This document shows, in pieces, positions 63,426 to 64,000 of a stretch of DNA of 64,000 nt. This stretch comes from Mucilaginibacter mallensis (lineage in GTDB: Bacteria > Bacteroidota > Bacteroidia > Sphingobacteriales > Sphingobacteriaceae). The stretch is taken from positions 3,596,001-3,660,000 of the forward strand of contig NZ_LT629740.1 of assembly GCF_900105165.1 (NCBI RefSeq). The letters run 5' to 3'. The notes below the pieces were generated by a model that saw only the letters and a list, made by a program, of their open reading frames with translations, did no database searches and had not been told where the DNA came from. Positions within the stretch are counted from its first letter, which is position 1; every line of letters begins with the position of its first letter. The translations under genes were made by a program, and so were the position numbers.

Positions 63426-63436
63426 GTGTGTTTTTT

Positions 63437-63537
63437 AGTTCCCCTCCCTGGAGGGGGCGCGATGGATGGTGTAGTGGCAGGGGTGGGTTTCTGCTGCTTG
63501 CACAAACACACCCCTACACCCCTCTCAAGAGGGGAAT
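63437..63537. repeat. C-rich repeats between the small gene and alaS
   Basis: CCCCTCCCTGGAGGGGG (63438-63454) and CCCCTCTCAAGAGGGG (63519-63534) with a G/T-rich stretch between them. Open frames through here are products of the repeat and are not genes. Confidence 0.65.
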
Positions 63538-63557
63538 CGCACTTTGGCCTCTCCTTT

Positions 63558-64000
63558 TTAAGCTACAAAACTCTTTGCCTTTTCCAAAGCTCTATCCACC
63601 CCCCCCAAATCCTTACCGCCAGCAGTAGCAAAAAACGGCTGACCACCACCACCACCTTGTATTTCTTTAGCTAATTCACGCACAATATTGCCCGCGTTTA
63701 AGCCTTTGTCCTTCACCAGGTTTTCACTCAACATTACGGTTAGGTTTGGTTTGCCGTCGATATCCGCAGCCAATACCAGGAACAAGTCTGATACAATATC
63801 CTTTAACTGGTAGGCCAGGTTCTTTATCGCATCGGCATTAGGCAGTTCCACTTTTTGGGCGATGAAGTTGATACCATTTATGCTTTCTACCTTTTTAGCC
63901 AGCTCATTTTTTAAGCCCGACGATTTTTCGAGGATGGATTTTTCTATTTCCTTTTTAAGCTTCGCATTTTCATCCAGCAGACTTTCAACGCTTTTAGCGA
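63558..64000 (-). CDS. alaS: Alanyl-tRNA synthetase, C-terminal part (gene continues beyond the window)
   Basis: Charges tRNA-Ala. Only the last 147 or so codons are present; the frame is open to the window edge, so the GTG at 63851 is not a start. The visible part is the end of the coiled-coil linker (SVESLLDENAKLKKEIEK) and the C-Ala/DHHA1 domain, ending with the Gly-rich motif GGGGGQPFFATAGGKD then GVDRALEKAKSFVA. No deviations seen. Confidence 0.92.
   Translation of the reverse strand, partial: AKSVESLLDENAKLKKEIEKSILEKSSGLKNELAKKVESINGINFIAQKVELPNADAIKNLAYQLKDIVSDLFLVLAADIDGKPNLTVMLSENLVKDKGLNAGNIVRELAKEIQGGGGGQPFFATAGGKDLGGVDRALEKAKSFVA

Noticed and set aside
63426-63674. Frames of 66-82 codons downstream of the small hypothetical gene
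   Set aside because: They run through C-rich dispersed repeats and the antisense strand of alaS.

Overview
The window reads as chromosomal DNA from a member of the Bacteroidota, most likely family Sphingobacteriaceae (Mucilaginibacter/Pedobacter-like). This rests on gene content: about 800-residue double-FtsX permeases, DUF3667, DUF4251, PorT-like barrels, an NHS-type nucleoside permease, and the typical 'GTCATTTCGA' and 'CCCCTCC' dispersed repeats. No rRNA, tRNA, CRISPR array, transposase or phage gene was seen.

Left part (1-11.4 kb) is housekeeping and metabolism. It holds the 3' part of manC, a small secreted protein, rlmB, dnaB, chrA and a TPR protein. Next comes a decayed etfB/etfA deletion chimera, a bifunctional nuclease, a nucleoside permease, a DUF3667 membrane protein, a GH53 galactanase lipoprotein and an outer-membrane barrel.

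Centre (11.6-54.8 kb) is the remarkable part. Fourteen tandem FtsX/MacB-type ABC permease genes (P1-P14, numbered by coordinate, all minus strand) are bracketed by two LolD/MacB-type ATPases. A TolC-like outer-membrane protein lies at the far end and one HlyD-type adaptor at the near end. Divergent from the adaptor is an overlapping sigma-54 response regulator/histidine kinase pair. Four 41-bp conserved upstream elements lie before the adaptor, P11, P5 and the first ATPase. Each is 53-55 bp upstream of a TTTGGTAT/TGGCAT -24-like element, so the cluster appears to form four co-regulated transcription units: HlyD-ATPase2-P14-P13-P12, P11 to P6, P5 to P1, and ATPase1-TolC. The spacers between permeases are filled with inverted arrays of TCATT/AATGA units in two sequence 'dialects', and the two arms of a spacer generally share a dialect. 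I infer an inducible tripartite efflux or envelope-maintenance system with one shared exit duct and many interchangeable permeases. Substrate and signal cannot be read from the sequence.

Right part (55-64 kb) holds an FMN reductase, a second PorT-like barrel, htpG (with a good sigma-54-type promoter), a DUF4251 protein, a compact ethanolamine module (permease, eutB, eutC) without microcompartment genes, a small hypothetical protein and the 3' end of alaS.

All product calls come from reading motifs by eye; no database search was possible.
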